From positions 310,001 through 374,000 of the forward strand of contig NZ_BMNB01000001.1 of NCBI RefSeq assembly GCF_014646235.1: DNA of 64,000 bases. Direction: 5' to 3'. Shown here one piece after another: positions 1-7,960 of the stretch; the stretch's first letter is position 1, and each line of letters begins with the position of its first letter. Both the position numbers and the translations under genes were made by a program. The stretch is from Micromonospora sonchi. GTDB lineage: Bacteria > Actinomycetota > Actinomycetes > Mycobacteriales > Micromonosporaceae. A model generated the notes under the pieces. The model was not told the DNA's origin. It saw only the letters and a list, made by a program, of their open reading frames with translations, and did no database searches.

Positions 1-74
1 GCGCCACACCTCTCCACCGGTGCCTCCTGCCGCTACCTTCCGCCCACCCCCGTCCCCTGGCGCCTGTAACACCG

Positions 75-932
75 TTAGCGGCGGTTGTAGCGGTGCATGG
101 TCAGGGTGCCGAAGACCACCAGGAAGAAGGCGCTCCAGAGGAGCGTCCAGGTCATGGCGCTCGCGTCGGTGGTGCCGGACATCGCGGCCCGCACCGACGA
201 CACCAGGTGGGTGATCGGGTTGGCCTTGACGAACGCCTGGAGCCAGCCCGGCATGGTGGACGGGGCGACGAAGACGTTGCTGAGGAAGGTCAGCGGGAAC
301 AGCACCATCATGCTGACCCCCATCACGGACTTCTCGCTGCGCAGGACGAGCCCGAAGAACGTCCAGACCCAGGAGAACGCGAACGAGAAGACCACCAGCA
401 GGCCGATCCCGGCTCCGACGCCGAGCAGGCCGCCGTCGGGGCGGAAGCCGAGCACCAGCCCGACGGCGAGGATCACCACCGCCGCCAGCACGTAGCGCAG
501 CACGTCCCCGACGATCATGCCGACCAGGGCTGCGGGTCGCCACACCGGCAGCGTCCGGAACCGGTCGAAGACGCCCTTCTGGATGTCGGTGTTGAGGCCG
601 ACCCCGGTGTACATGGTGATCATCACGACGCTGGTCACCATGATGCCCGGCAGGAAGAACTGAAGGTAGTCACGGGGGCTGTCGGCGAGCGCGCCGCCGA
701 ACAGGTACGTGAACATCAGCACCATGATGATCGGGAACGCCGTCACGTCGAACAGCTGCTCCGGCACGTGCTTGATCTTCAGAACGGCACGCCAACTGAA
801 GGCGAGCGACGCCGCCAGCGGGCTCGGTCGGGACGGTCGCTCGCCCGGTGCCAGGACCGCCGCCAACGCCTCGGTCGACGGGACGTAGACCGTCGGCGCC
901 CGCCCGGTCGAGGTCGCGATGTCGCTGCTCAT
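75..932 (-). CDS. ABC-2 type exporter permease (DrrB-like)
   Basis: 285 aa inner-membrane permease that would form the channel of a drug/antibiotic exporter with the ATPase encoded just upstream. About 40 residues of cytoplasmic N terminus are followed by six hydrophobic segments; the LQFFLPGIM and [12 protein letters not shown] stretches are typical of ABC-2 (DrrB/NodJ) permeases. The ATG at 932 overlaps the ATPase stop as ATGA, so the two are translationally coupled. Length is normal for the family. Family call is confident; the substrate is unknown. Confidence 0.9.
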   Translation of the reverse strand: MSSDIATSTGRAPTVYVPSTEALAAVLAPGERPSRPSPLAASLAFSWRAVLKIKHVPEQLFDVTAFPIIMVLMFTYLFGGALADSPRDYLQFFLPGIMVTSVVMITMYTGVGLNTDIQKGVFDRFRTLPVWRPAALVGMIVGDVLRYVLAAVVILAVGLVLGFRPDGGLLGVGAGIGLLVVFSFAFSWVWTFFGLVLRSEKSVMGVSMMVLFPLTFLSNVFVAPSTMPGWLQAFVKANPITHLVSSVRAAMSGTTDASAMTWTLLWSAFFLVVFGTLTMHRYNRR

Positions 933-1948
933 CGGGCTGCCTCCAGCGTTTCGTCCCGCTCGTCCTCGGCCGGCGCGGCGGGGTGGTCGGTCAGGGCCAG
1001 GAAGACCTCGTCGAGGCTCGGCTGGCCGAGCGAGAAGTCGTCCACCACGATCCCGGCGCGGGACAACTCGCTCAGTACGCGGGCGGCCTGCGCACCGGCA
1101 TCCAGGTCGCTGCCCGCCCCGCCGACCCGGGCCGTGATCGCCACCGGATCCGGCTCCAACTGCACCGGCGCGTCCAGCACCGTCCGCAACAGCCGCTCCG
1201 CCTCCGGCCGCACAGACGCGTCCCGCAGTCGCAGGTGGACCGTGCCGGTCCCGACCGACGACTTCAACTCGCCCGGGGTGCCCTCCGCGATTACCCGGCC
1301 GTGGTCGACCACCGCGATCCGGCTGGCCAGCTTGTCGGCCTCGTCGAGGTACTGCGTGGTCAGCAACACGGTCGTGCCGTGCGCCACCACCGCCCGGACG
1401 ATCTCCCACACCTGGTTGCGGCTGCGTGGGTCGAGCCCGGTCGTCGGCTCGTCGAGGAACATCAGGTCGGGCGTGTTGAGGATGCTCGCCGCGATGTCGA
1501 TGCGGCGCCGCATGCCGCCGGAGTATTTCTTGACCTGCCGGCCGGCCGCCTCGGTCAGCCCGAACGCGGCCAGCAACTGCTCCGCCCGCTGCCGGGCGGC
1601 CGGCTTGCGCAGCCCGAGCAGCCGGCCCAGCAGGATCAGATTCTCCGTGCCGGTCAGGTCCTCGTCGACCGAGGCGTACTGACCGGTCAGGCTGACCCGG
1701 GCGCGGACCGCGTCGGCCTCGGTGACCACGTCGTGGCCGAACACCCGGGCTCGCCCGCCGTCCGGGCGCAGCAACGTCGCCAGCACCCGCACCGCGGTGG
1801 TCTTGCCGGCCCCGTTCGGGCCGAGCACTCCGTACACGGCGCCGGCCGGCACCTGCAGGTCGAGGCCGGCGAGCGCGCGGGTCTCGCCGAACGACCGGGT
1901 CAGCCCCTCGGCCTCGATGGCGAGGCCGGTGCTGCGTCTGGAACTCAT
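929..1948 (-). CDS. ABC exporter ATPase (DrrA/CcmA-like)
   Basis: 339 aa ATPase of a daunorubicin-resistance-type exporter. Walker A GPNGAGKT is at about residues 43-50, the signature YSGGM at 142-146 and Walker B FLDEP at about 164-168, followed by the 'GLDPRSR' D-loop region. A DrrA-type C-terminal extension (about 220-339) follows the nucleotide-binding domain. The ATG at 1948 is preferred over the longer in-frame start at 2026 because a GGGAGGA box lies about 12 nt upstream and the family alignment begins there. First gene of a two-gene operon with the permease. Confidence 0.92.
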   Translation of the reverse strand: MSSRRSTGLAIEAEGLTRSFGETRALAGLDLQVPAGAVYGVLGPNGAGKTTAVRVLATLLRPDGGRARVFGHDVVTEADAVRARVSLTGQYASVDEDLTGTENLILLGRLLGLRKPAARQRAEQLLAAFGLTEAAGRQVKKYSGGMRRRIDIAASILNTPDLMFLDEPTTGLDPRSRNQVWEIVRAVVAHGTTVLLTTQYLDEADKLASRIAVVDHGRVIAEGTPGELKSSVGTGTVHLRLRDASVRPEAERLLRTVLDAPVQLEPDPVAITARVGGAGSDLDAGAQAARVLSELSRAGIVVDDFSLGQPSLDEVFLALTDHPAAPAEDERDETLEAAR

Positions 1949-2118
1949 GATCTCGATTCGTCCTCCCGTGTGGGGGCGCCGGGCCCGGAAGGGCACCGGA
2001 GCACATGCGGCCCCAGCCCACCGCACGCGTACGACAAAATTCCGACGCGGGGCCGACCACCTGCTACAACGACTGTGGCCGGCGGCCGGCCCGCACGCGT
2101 CGGTTCTGCCATGCGGGG

Positions 2119-2358
2119 TCAGCGTTGCCGCAGGGCGGTGGAGGCGAGCCGGTAGCCGATGGTGCGGTCCACGATCCGCTCGACCAGTTCCGCCTTGCGC
2201 AGGCCACCCACGTTGCGTAGTCCCAGGCTCGCCGCCAGCGCTCGTAGCTCACGCACCGACCACCCCGACAGGTACGCCGCACCATCGGCCCGGCTGGTCA
2301 GGGTGGCCAGGTGGCCGGCGGCGTCGGTCGGCTCGGCGGCGTTGAGCCGGGTGATCAC
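2119..2358 (-). CDS. small Rho_N/SAP-like DNA-binding domain protein
   Basis: 79 aa. The segment around residues 35-65 ([18 protein letters not shown], then [10 protein letters not shown]) has the helix-extended-helix pattern of Rho N-terminal/SAP-type nucleic-acid-binding motifs. The ATG overlaps the stop of the truncated parA-like gene upstream (ATGA at 2355-2358), so the pair was once an operon. It may be a partition or DNA-binding accessory of that ParA. Function is inferred only from the motif and neighbour. Confidence 0.6.
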   Translation of the reverse strand: MITRLNAAEPTDAAGHLATLTSRADGAAYLSGWSVRELRALAASLGLRNVGGLRKAELVERIVDRTIGYRLASTALRQR

Positions 2359-3164
2359 GCGGACCGCCGAGCGGGCTGGAGGTGCTCGAGGAACTCGGTG
2401 GCGAACTGGCGTAGTTCGTCGCGGACGGCGGGCACGGTCACCCGGTCGCGCAGCACCACCGGCACCCCGCGCGGGGTGTTCGTGGCGTAGAGCGTGACGT
2501 TCTCCCGCAGCGCGGTCGGGAAGACCGGCAGACCGAGGTTGCGCACCTGATCCATGTAGCTCTGATGGGTGGCGATGGGCTGCCGCGACAACAACTGGAT
2601 CATGGTGAAGACCACGCCGGCCACGTCGGGTGCGACCTTGTGGTGTCGGCGTACGGTGGCGAACCGGCGGGCGTCGGCGTTGTACTGGTCGACCAGTTCC
2701 CGCACGTTGCCGTACAGGTAGTCGATGCCGAGAGTGGACAGGTAGTCGGCCCGGGCCGGGATGACCAGGTGGTCGCTGGCGATGATGGCCGACTGGGTGA
2801 CCACGTTGAAGTTCGGCGGGCAGTCGATGAGCACCAGGTCGTATGGGTCCAGCCCGTCGGCGAGCAGCCCGTCGGCGAGCGAGCCGCGCACCCGGAACAG
2901 TTCGGCGTCGTACTCCTCACCACCGGCGACGCTGCGGGCCAGCGCGAGGTCGATGTCGACCAGTTGCAGGTGTGAGGCGATCAGGTCGAGCCGACCGGCG
3001 CCGGTGAGCCGGGAGTTCGCCGGGCCGGGCGACACCACGAGGTCGCCCAGCGTGACCGCCGGATTGCCCACGCGCAGGCCGTCGTACCAGCGTTTCACGG
3101 TCCGGCTGTCGCGCAGCCGCTCCCGCCAGCCGTCCGGGAACGGTAGCCGATGTCGATCACTCCT
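2355..3164 (-). pseudogene. 5'-truncated ParA-family ATPase
   Basis: The readable protein resembles the C-terminal three quarters of a ParA/Soj ATPase: a Walker B-like DLVLIDCPPNFN, then SDHLVIPARADYLSTLGIDYL, and a C-terminal FATEFLEHL. The N-terminal segment with the KGGVGKTT P-loop is absent. Upstream, the frame enters the ArsR promoter and runs antisense to arsR. Family similarity begins near LPFPDGWRERL (about 3146); no ATG or GTG occurs in frame before a GTG at 3071. Without the P-loop it cannot bind ATP as a normal ParA. Most likely a decayed remnant whose 5' end was lost when the neighbouring arsR region was joined. A short expressed product from 3071 (238 aa) is possible. Confidence 0.65.
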
Positions 3165-3177
3165 TGCCGCTCGCGGT

Positions 3178-3206
3178 TTGTGCGTAACTACGTAAGTTCG
3201 TACTAT
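3178..3206 (+). promoter_or_regulatory. leaderless promoter of the arsR-type gene
   Basis: TTGTGC (3178-3183), a 17-nt spacer and TACTAT (3201-3206) fit a vegetative promoter. The ATG at 3214 is 8 nt past the -10 box, the position of the transcription start, so the mRNA is probably leaderless. Read directly; strength unknown. Confidence 0.6.
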
Positions 3207-3214
3207 CGAACTTA
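3193..3214. promoter_or_regulatory. ArsR operator, perfect inverted repeat
   Basis: TAAGTTCG-TACTAT-CGAACTTA is a perfect 8-bp inverted repeat whose 6-nt centre is the -10 box and whose right arm ends on the A of the ATG. A repressor bound here would block RNA polymerase, so autoregulation by the ArsR protein is the natural reading. Confidence 0.65.
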
Positions 3215-3726
3215 TGTCGGAGGTGGAGAAGCGGTTGGCCGCGCTGGAAGCGCAGGTCGCCGCGCTGGTCGAGCGGGTCGGGGGCGGCGCGGACGGGCCG
3301 GCGACGCCGCCCGAGGGCGCCTTCTGGGCCCTGGACGGGCTCAAGCAGCGGCTGCCGGCCGACGACGACCACCCCGGCGCCGTGCTCTACACCGGCACCG
3401 TCCACGTCGCCGGCCAGCGCTACGACTGGCAGTACGGCCGGGCCGTCGACGACCTGCTCGCCGACGGCTGGGCCGAGCTGCCGGCCGCGCTCTCCGCCCT
3501 GGCCCACCCGGTCCGGCTGCGCCTGCTGCGCGAGATCCTCGGCGGCCGGCAGGGCACCGGCGAGCTGGCCGGGATCGAGGAACTCGGCACCACCGGCCAA
3601 CTGCACCACCACCTGCGCCAGCTCACCGCCGCCGGCTGGCTGCGCAGCGCCGGCCGTGGCCGGTACGCCATCCCCGCCGAGCGGGTGGTGCCGCTGCTGG
3701 CCATCCTCACCGCCGCCGGCCGCTGA
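3214..3726 (+). CDS. ArsR-family winged-helix transcriptional regulator
   Basis: 170 aa. A short coiled N terminus (KRLAALEAQVAALVERV) precedes a winged helix: ALAHPVRLRLLREIL (about 93-107), then GTTGQLHHHLRQLTAAGWL (about 125-143) as the recognition helix and wing. No CXC metal site is seen, so it is not an obvious metal sensor. The gene overlaps a near-perfect operator at its own start and lies 53 nt upstream of a membrane-anchored serine hydrolase, its most likely target. Start at the ATG (3214) immediately after the -10 box. Confidence 0.85.
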   Translation: MSEVEKRLAALEAQVAALVERVGGGADGPATPPEGAFWALDGLKQRLPADDDHPGAVLYTGTVHVAGQRYDWQYGRAVDDLLADGWAELPAALSALAHPVRLRLLREILGGRQGTGELAGIEELGTTGQLHHHLRQLTAAGWLRSAGRGRYAIPAERVVPLLAILTAAGR

Positions 3727-3779
3727 CCACGCCCACGCGGACCATCCGGGTCCCGCGCCCGACGAAAGGGAGCACCAGC

Positions 3780-5252
3780 GTGCGAAAGTCAGCCGTCATC
3801 GCCCTGGTCGCCGGAATCGTCGCTGGGCTCGCCGGGTTCGGCGTCATGCCCCGCGCGCCCCGGCTGACCGCCCAGGCCACCGGCGACGCCGAGCTGGCCG
3901 CCGCGGCGCGGGCCGCGGTGGACGGCCCCGAGGGACACCGTGGGCTCGCCGTCGCGCTGATCGACGGCGGCCGGATCCGTACCGCCGGCCTCGGCGACCG
4001 CGACCGCGCCGGCCACCCCGTCGAGTCGGACACCCCGTTCGAGATCGGCTCGGTGACGAAGGTGCTCACCGGCATGCTGTTGGCCACGCGTGTCGATGCC
4101 GGGGCGGTCCGCCCCGACGACACCCTCGGCACCACCTGGCCCCAGGTCACCGGCCCGGCCCACGAGGTCACCCTGGCCGAGTTGGCCAGTCACCGCTCCG
4201 GTCTGCCTCGGATCAGCATCACCTCGGTACGCGACTGGGCGCGCCTGATGTGGACCAACCTCACGGCCGGCAACCCGTACGCCGGACAGGACGTCGACCG
4301 GATCCGGGCCGCGACCGACGAGCACGGCCCCGGCGACGGCCGGGGTCGGGTCAACTACTCCAACCTCGGCACGGCGTTGCTCGGTCAGGCGCTGGCCGCA
4401 GACGCCGGCACCGGCTACCCCGAACTGCTCGACCGGGAAGTGCTGGCCCCGCTCGGGATGACCGCGACGGTGCTGGCCACCGATTCCTCGGCCCTGCCGT
4501 CCGGGCGGGCGCAGGGCGCCAGGACCAGCGGACGCACCGCGGACCCGTGGACCGGCGCGGGCTACGCCCCGGCCGGCATCGGCTACTGGTCCACCGCCGA
4601 GGACCTCGCCCGCCTGGTCGCCGCCACCGCCGCCGGCACCGCACCCGGCGCCGACGCCCGCGAGCCGCGCTTCGTCGACGACGAACACACCCGGGTCGGG
4701 TACGGCTGGTTCACCACCCGCCACGGCGACCGCGAGATCACCTGGCACAACGGCGCCACCGGCGGCTTCTACGCGTACGTGGGATTCGAGCGGGCCACCG
4801 GGAAGGGGGTGGTGGTGCTCGGCAACACCGACCGGGGCGTCGAACCGGTCGGGCTGCGGTTGCTCGGCGTACCGCAGGAGCGCGCCGGCGCCACCCCGTC
4901 GGGGTTGTCGGCCTGGGTCGGCGTCGCTCTGGCGCTGCTGTTCACCTTCATCGGCGGGCTGTCGCTGCTCGGCTCGGCGGTCCGCCCGGTGCTGGACCGG
5001 CTGACCGGGCTGTCCGCAGCGGCCTGGGCACTGGCGTACCCGCTGCTCGGGCATCGGCTCGGCGACTGGTCGGTCGTGCCCGGTTGGCTCTGGCCCGCGG
5101 GGCTCGGCCTCTCCGCCGCCGGGCTGGCCCTGGTCGCGTACCGCTGGCGGCGACTGCCACTCAACGGCGCTGCGGTGCCGTGGCGCCGGACGGTCGTCGT
5201 CGGCGCCTCCCTCACCGGCGCGCTCGTGGTGACCGCCGCCCTGCTTTCGTAA
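3780..5252 (+). CDS. beta-lactamase/DD-peptidase-fold serine hydrolase, membrane anchored
   Basis: 490 aa. The GTG start has GAAAGGGA about 12 nt upstream. An N-terminal signal/anchor (residues 5-22) is followed by a class C beta-lactamase-like domain with S91-V-T-K94, Y193-S-N195 and H323-N-G325, all three catalytic motifs. A C-terminal region (about 375-490) has four hydrophobic segments, which tether the enzyme to the membrane. Such proteins act on D-Ala-peptides, beta-lactams or esters outside the membrane; the substrate cannot be told. It follows the ArsR-type gene and is probably controlled by it. The stop codon lies in a degenerate copy of the GTTAAG-type repeat. Confidence 0.88.
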   Translation: MRKSAVIALVAGIVAGLAGFGVMPRAPRLTAQATGDAELAAAARAAVDGPEGHRGLAVALIDGGRIRTAGLGDRDRAGHPVESDTPFEIGSVTKVLTGMLLATRVDAGAVRPDDTLGTTWPQVTGPAHEVTLAELASHRSGLPRISITSVRDWARLMWTNLTAGNPYAGQDVDRIRAATDEHGPGDGRGRVNYSNLGTALLGQALAADAGTGYPELLDREVLAPLGMTATVLATDSSALPSGRAQGARTSGRTADPWTGAGYAPAGIGYWSTAEDLARLVAATAAGTAPGADAREPRFVDDEHTRVGYGWFTTRHGDREITWHNGATGGFYAYVGFERATGKGVVVLGNTDRGVEPVGLRLLGVPQERAGATPSGLSAWVGVALALLFTFIGGLSLLGSAVRPVLDRLTGLSAAAWALAYPLLGHRLGDWSVVPGWLWPAGLGLSAAGLALVAYRWRRLPLNGAAVPWRRTVVVGASLTGALVVTAALLS

Positions 5253-5279
5253 GGAAGGGCTGCGCCGTAAAGAAGGGCC
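5249..5279 (+). repeat. degenerate GTTAAG/GAAGGGCC-type repeat pair
   Basis: GTAAGGAAGGGC (5249-5260) and GTAAAGAAGGGCC (5267-5279) resemble two half units of the repeats at 30541-30591 and 54771-54821 but lack the full GGGGCCC core. It covers the stop codon of the serine hydrolase. Weak match, possibly a decayed copy. Confidence 0.35.
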
Positions 5280-5478
5280 GAAGTGGACACTCTCGGATGG
5301 ATTGCTGGCCGCGCTGGGCCGCCTGCCGGGCCGGCATGATCGTTAGCAGGCAAGAAAACTACCGGTCTCGGCTGAACAGACTCTTTGCATTGGCCTCGAT
5401 GTGCACCAGGATGGCACGAACATCCGGCGCACGGGGGTACGGGAGCCGGATACCCGCAGAGGAAGGACGTGGCACATC

Positions 5479-7110
5479 GTGGTGCCTTTCTCAGGCAGGA
5501 GGGTGCTTGCCGGTATCGCGGCCTGCACGCTCTTGGGCACGGTGGCGCTGGCAAGCCCGGCGTCGGCGAGCCCGAACAACAACACCGTCAAGAAGCTGAC
5601 CAAGGCGGTGACCGTCGAGGGTGTCTTCAAGCACCTCGACAAGTTCCAGGCCATCGCCAAGGCCAACAACGGCACGCGTGCCTCCGGTACGCCCGGCTAC
5701 GACGCCAGCGCCGACTACGTGGCGGGGCTGTTGAAGAAGGCCGGCTACCAGGTGAGCCGGCAGCAGTTCGACTTCGCGTACTACGAGGACTTCGGCTCGT
5801 CGTTTGCGCAGGTGGCGCCGAACCCGACCACCTACGTCAACGGCGTCGACTACGAGTTGATGAGCTACTCCGGTAGCGGGGTCGCCGAGGGCCAGGTGGT
5901 CCCGGTGGATCTCGCGCTCACGCCGCCGCGCGACTCGTCCTCCGGCTGCGAGGCGAGCGACTTCGCCGGTGTGGACATCGCCGGCAAGATCGCCCTGATG
6001 CAGCGCGGCACCTGCGCCTTCGGGGACAAGGCCGCCAACGCCGAGGCGGCCGGCGCGGCCGGCGCGATCATCATGAACCAGGGCAACGGCACGCCGGAGG
6101 CCAACTCGGACCGCTACGACCTGTACGCCGGCACCCTCGGCGAGCCGGTCGGCATCCCGACGGTCGCCGTGTCGTACGGCACCGGGGCGCAACTCGCCGC
6201 GACGGCCGGCCTGGTGCTCCGCATCGAGGCCGACACCACCTCCGAGATCCGCAGCACCGAGAACGTCATCGCGCAGACCCGGCAGGGCCGCACCGACAAC
6301 GTGGTGATGGCCGGGGCGCACCTGGACTCGGTACCGGAAGGGGCGGGCTACAACGACAACGGCACCGGCAGCGCCGCGCTGCTCGAGGTCGCACTCCAGA
6401 TGGCCAAGGTGAAGCCGAACAACGCGGTCCGTTTCGCCTGGTGGGGCGCGGAGGAGTCCGGTCTGATCGGCTCCCAGTACTACGTGGACTCGCTGACCGA
6501 GAAGCAGGTCGACGACATCGCCCTGTACCTCAACTTCGACATGATCGGTTCGCCGAACTACGTCTTCGGGGTGTACGACGGCGACGACTCCGCGCAGGAG
6601 GGCTCCGGCCCGGGCCCGCAGGGGTCGGCGCAGATCGAGAAGGTGTTCGAGGAGTTCTTCGCCTCCCGCAAGCTGCCCACCGTGCCGGCGGACTTCAGCG
6701 GCCGCTCGGACTACGGCGCGTTCATCGACGTCGACATCCCGGCCGGTGGCCTCTTCACCGGCGCAGAGGGCCTCAAGACGGCCGAGGAGGCCGCCCTCTT
6801 CGGCGGTCTGGCGGGGGAGGCGTACGACCCCTGCTACCACCATGCCTGCGACAGCCTGACGCCGGTCGCCGACGGCGCCGACGCCGCGCTTTACCGGGCG
6901 CTGGGCAAGAAGTACAAGCTCAAGGGCAACGTCAACGTCTTCGCGCTTGACGTCAACGCCGACGCCGTCGCCACCGCGGTGCTCACGTTCGCGTACGACA
7001 CGTCGGCCGTGAACGGCGTTCCGGGCAAGACGCCCGGCAAGGGCAAGGGCAAGGACAAGCACAAGGGCAAGCCGCACGGCCACAAGCACGGCCACAAGCA
7101 CTGCAGGTAA
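5479..7110 (+). CDS. secreted M28-family metallopeptidase with PA domain
   Basis: 543 aa. GTG at 5479 (or 5482) is preceded by GAGGAAGGA, and a signal peptide follows (RRVLAGIAACTLLGTVALASPASA). A PA domain (about 115-245) is inserted before the zinc aminopeptidase domain. Zinc-site motifs are AHLDS, YNDNGTGS, AWWGAEESG, FDMIGSPN and YHHACDS, as in Streptomyces aminopeptidase and M28 relatives. The C-terminal tail, after a weak Gly/Pro region, is rich in Lys, Gly and His (last about 30 residues with four HGHK-like units), possibly metal- or cell-wall-binding. A strong terminator follows. Confidence 0.92.
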   Translation: MVPFSGRRVLAGIAACTLLGTVALASPASASPNNNTVKKLTKAVTVEGVFKHLDKFQAIAKANNGTRASGTPGYDASADYVAGLLKKAGYQVSRQQFDFAYYEDFGSSFAQVAPNPTTYVNGVDYELMSYSGSGVAEGQVVPVDLALTPPRDSSSGCEASDFAGVDIAGKIALMQRGTCAFGDKAANAEAAGAAGAIIMNQGNGTPEANSDRYDLYAGTLGEPVGIPTVAVSYGTGAQLAATAGLVLRIEADTTSEIRSTENVIAQTRQGRTDNVVMAGAHLDSVPEGAGYNDNGTGSAALLEVALQMAKVKPNNAVRFAWWGAEESGLIGSQYYVDSLTEKQVDDIALYLNFDMIGSPNYVFGVYDGDDSAQEGSGPGPQGSAQIEKVFEEFFASRKLPTVPADFSGRSDYGAFIDVDIPAGGLFTGAEGLKTAEEAALFGGLAGEAYDPCYHHACDSLTPVADGADAALYRALGKKYKLKGNVNVFALDVNADAVATAVLTFAYDTSAVNGVPGKTPGKGKGKDKHKGKPHGHKHGHKHCR

Positions 7111-7129
7111 TCCAGGCGCCCTGCTGACC

Positions 7130-7158
7130 GGGCCGGGTCCCACCTCGGGACCCGGCCC
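7130..7158. terminator. strong hairpin terminator
   Basis: GGGCCGGGTCCC, ACCTC loop, GGGACCCGGCCC: a perfect 12-bp stem between the convergent M28 peptidase and the 233-aa membrane protein gene. No U-tract, as is common in actinomycetes. Confidence 0.7.
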
Positions 7159-7202
7159 GATCGGCTCAGCCGGATGGACGCCCGATCGGCTCAGCCGGAT
7201 GG
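7156..7202. repeat. 22-bp tandem direct repeat at a gene 3' end
   Basis: CCCGATCGGCTCAGCCGGATGG occurs at 7156-7177 and again at 7181-7202 (25-bp period). The second copy holds the stop codon of the minus-strand gene ending at 7191. Confidence 0.8.
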
Positions 7203-7892
7203 CCGGGCCGACCGGGTCAATCGCCAGTACTGCCGCTTGCCCTCGTCGCGGACCACCACGCCGTAGCGGCCCAGTTCGGTACGCAGCTCGCGGGCCTCGT
7301 CGCCCCGGCCGGCCTCCAGCGCCTCCTGTCGGGCCCGCAGCAGCGCGTCCGCGCCGTCGGGCAGCCCGGGCAGCCCCGGCACCCAGCGCCGGTACGCCTC
7401 CCGGTGCGGGTCCGCCTCCGCCCACGGCCAGCCGTGCTCCCGGAACGCCCTGGCCAACTGGTCGGCCGGCAGGTCGGAGGTCTGCCGGGCCAACTCGCCG
7501 TCGTCCGCGTCGAGCAGCACCAGGTCCTTACCGTCGACGAAGACCACCCGGGTCTCCGACCGGCCGGTCTCCCGTTCGGTGCTGCCACGGCGCAGCCGAA
7601 CCCGGGTGCCGTCCACGGTGACCCGCACCCGCTCGGCGGTGCCGATCGCGCCGATCACCAGCCCGGCCACCAGGCCGAGCGCGACCCCGCCGCCCAGGGC
7701 GTAGGTGTCGGGCAGCCCGTTGACCCAGCGGAACAACCCCTGCACCGGCGCCCAGGGCAGGCCGGCCACCCAGCCGGCGCCGGCCGCCAGCAGCCCACCC
7801 GCCAGGCCGCCGACGACCGGGATACCGGCCCAGAGCGCCAGCAGTTCGCCGGCGCCGCCGCTGACCACGCTCGGCGTGCCGTACGCCGTCAC
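7191..7892 (-). CDS. hypothetical membrane protein, two TM segments plus cytoplasmic domain
   Basis: 233 aa. Residues about 14-45 and 65-88 are hydrophobic (LLALWAGIPVVGGLAGGLLAAG; VALGLVAGLVIGAIG). The rest is soluble, with a beta-rich stretch (VRVTVDGTRVRLRR, RVVFVDGKDLVLLD) and a charged helical C terminus ending YWRLTRSARPSG. It resembles the actinobacterial YqeB-like proteins in layout, but that is recollection and not shown. The GTG start (7892) overlaps the stop of a 23-codon ORF (7889-7960, minus) with a strong ribosome binding site, so it may be translated by coupling. Expression may have been changed by the adjacent insertion element. Confidence 0.7.
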   Translation of the reverse strand: MTAYGTPSVVSGGAGELLALWAGIPVVGGLAGGLLAAGAGWVAGLPWAPVQGLFRWVNGLPDTYALGGGVALGLVAGLVIGAIGTAERVRVTVDGTRVRLRRGSTERETGRSETRVVFVDGKDLVLLDADDGELARQTSDLPADQLARAFREHGWPWAEADPHREAYRRWVPGLPGLPDGADALLRARQEALEAGRGDEARELRTELGRYGVVVRDEGKRQYWRLTRSARPSG

Positions 7893-7960
7893 CGTAGTGC
7901 CGCCAGGATGCCCCGCCGTTCAGGGCGGGGAGTAATGGCGGCCCACTTCCTGTCAGCCAT
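7889..7960 (-). CDS. possible 23-aa leader ORF beside the tnpB element
   Basis: ATG at 7960 is preceded by AAAGGAGATGATC, one of the best ribosome binding sites in the window. The peptide is MADRKWAAITPRPERRGILAAL plus R. Its TGA overlaps the GTG of the downstream membrane protein gene (GTGA). The left-end hairpin of the insertion element lies inside it. It could be a coupled leader, the stub of a lost divergent tnpA, or chance. Not recognised as a known peptide. Confidence 0.3.
   Translation of the reverse strand: MADRKWAAITPRPERRGILAALR

Noticed and set aside
93..1682. Long plus-strand ORFs antisense to the first ABC exporter
   Set aside because: They are GC-driven shadow frames of conserved ABC genes, with no family signature or ribosome binding site.
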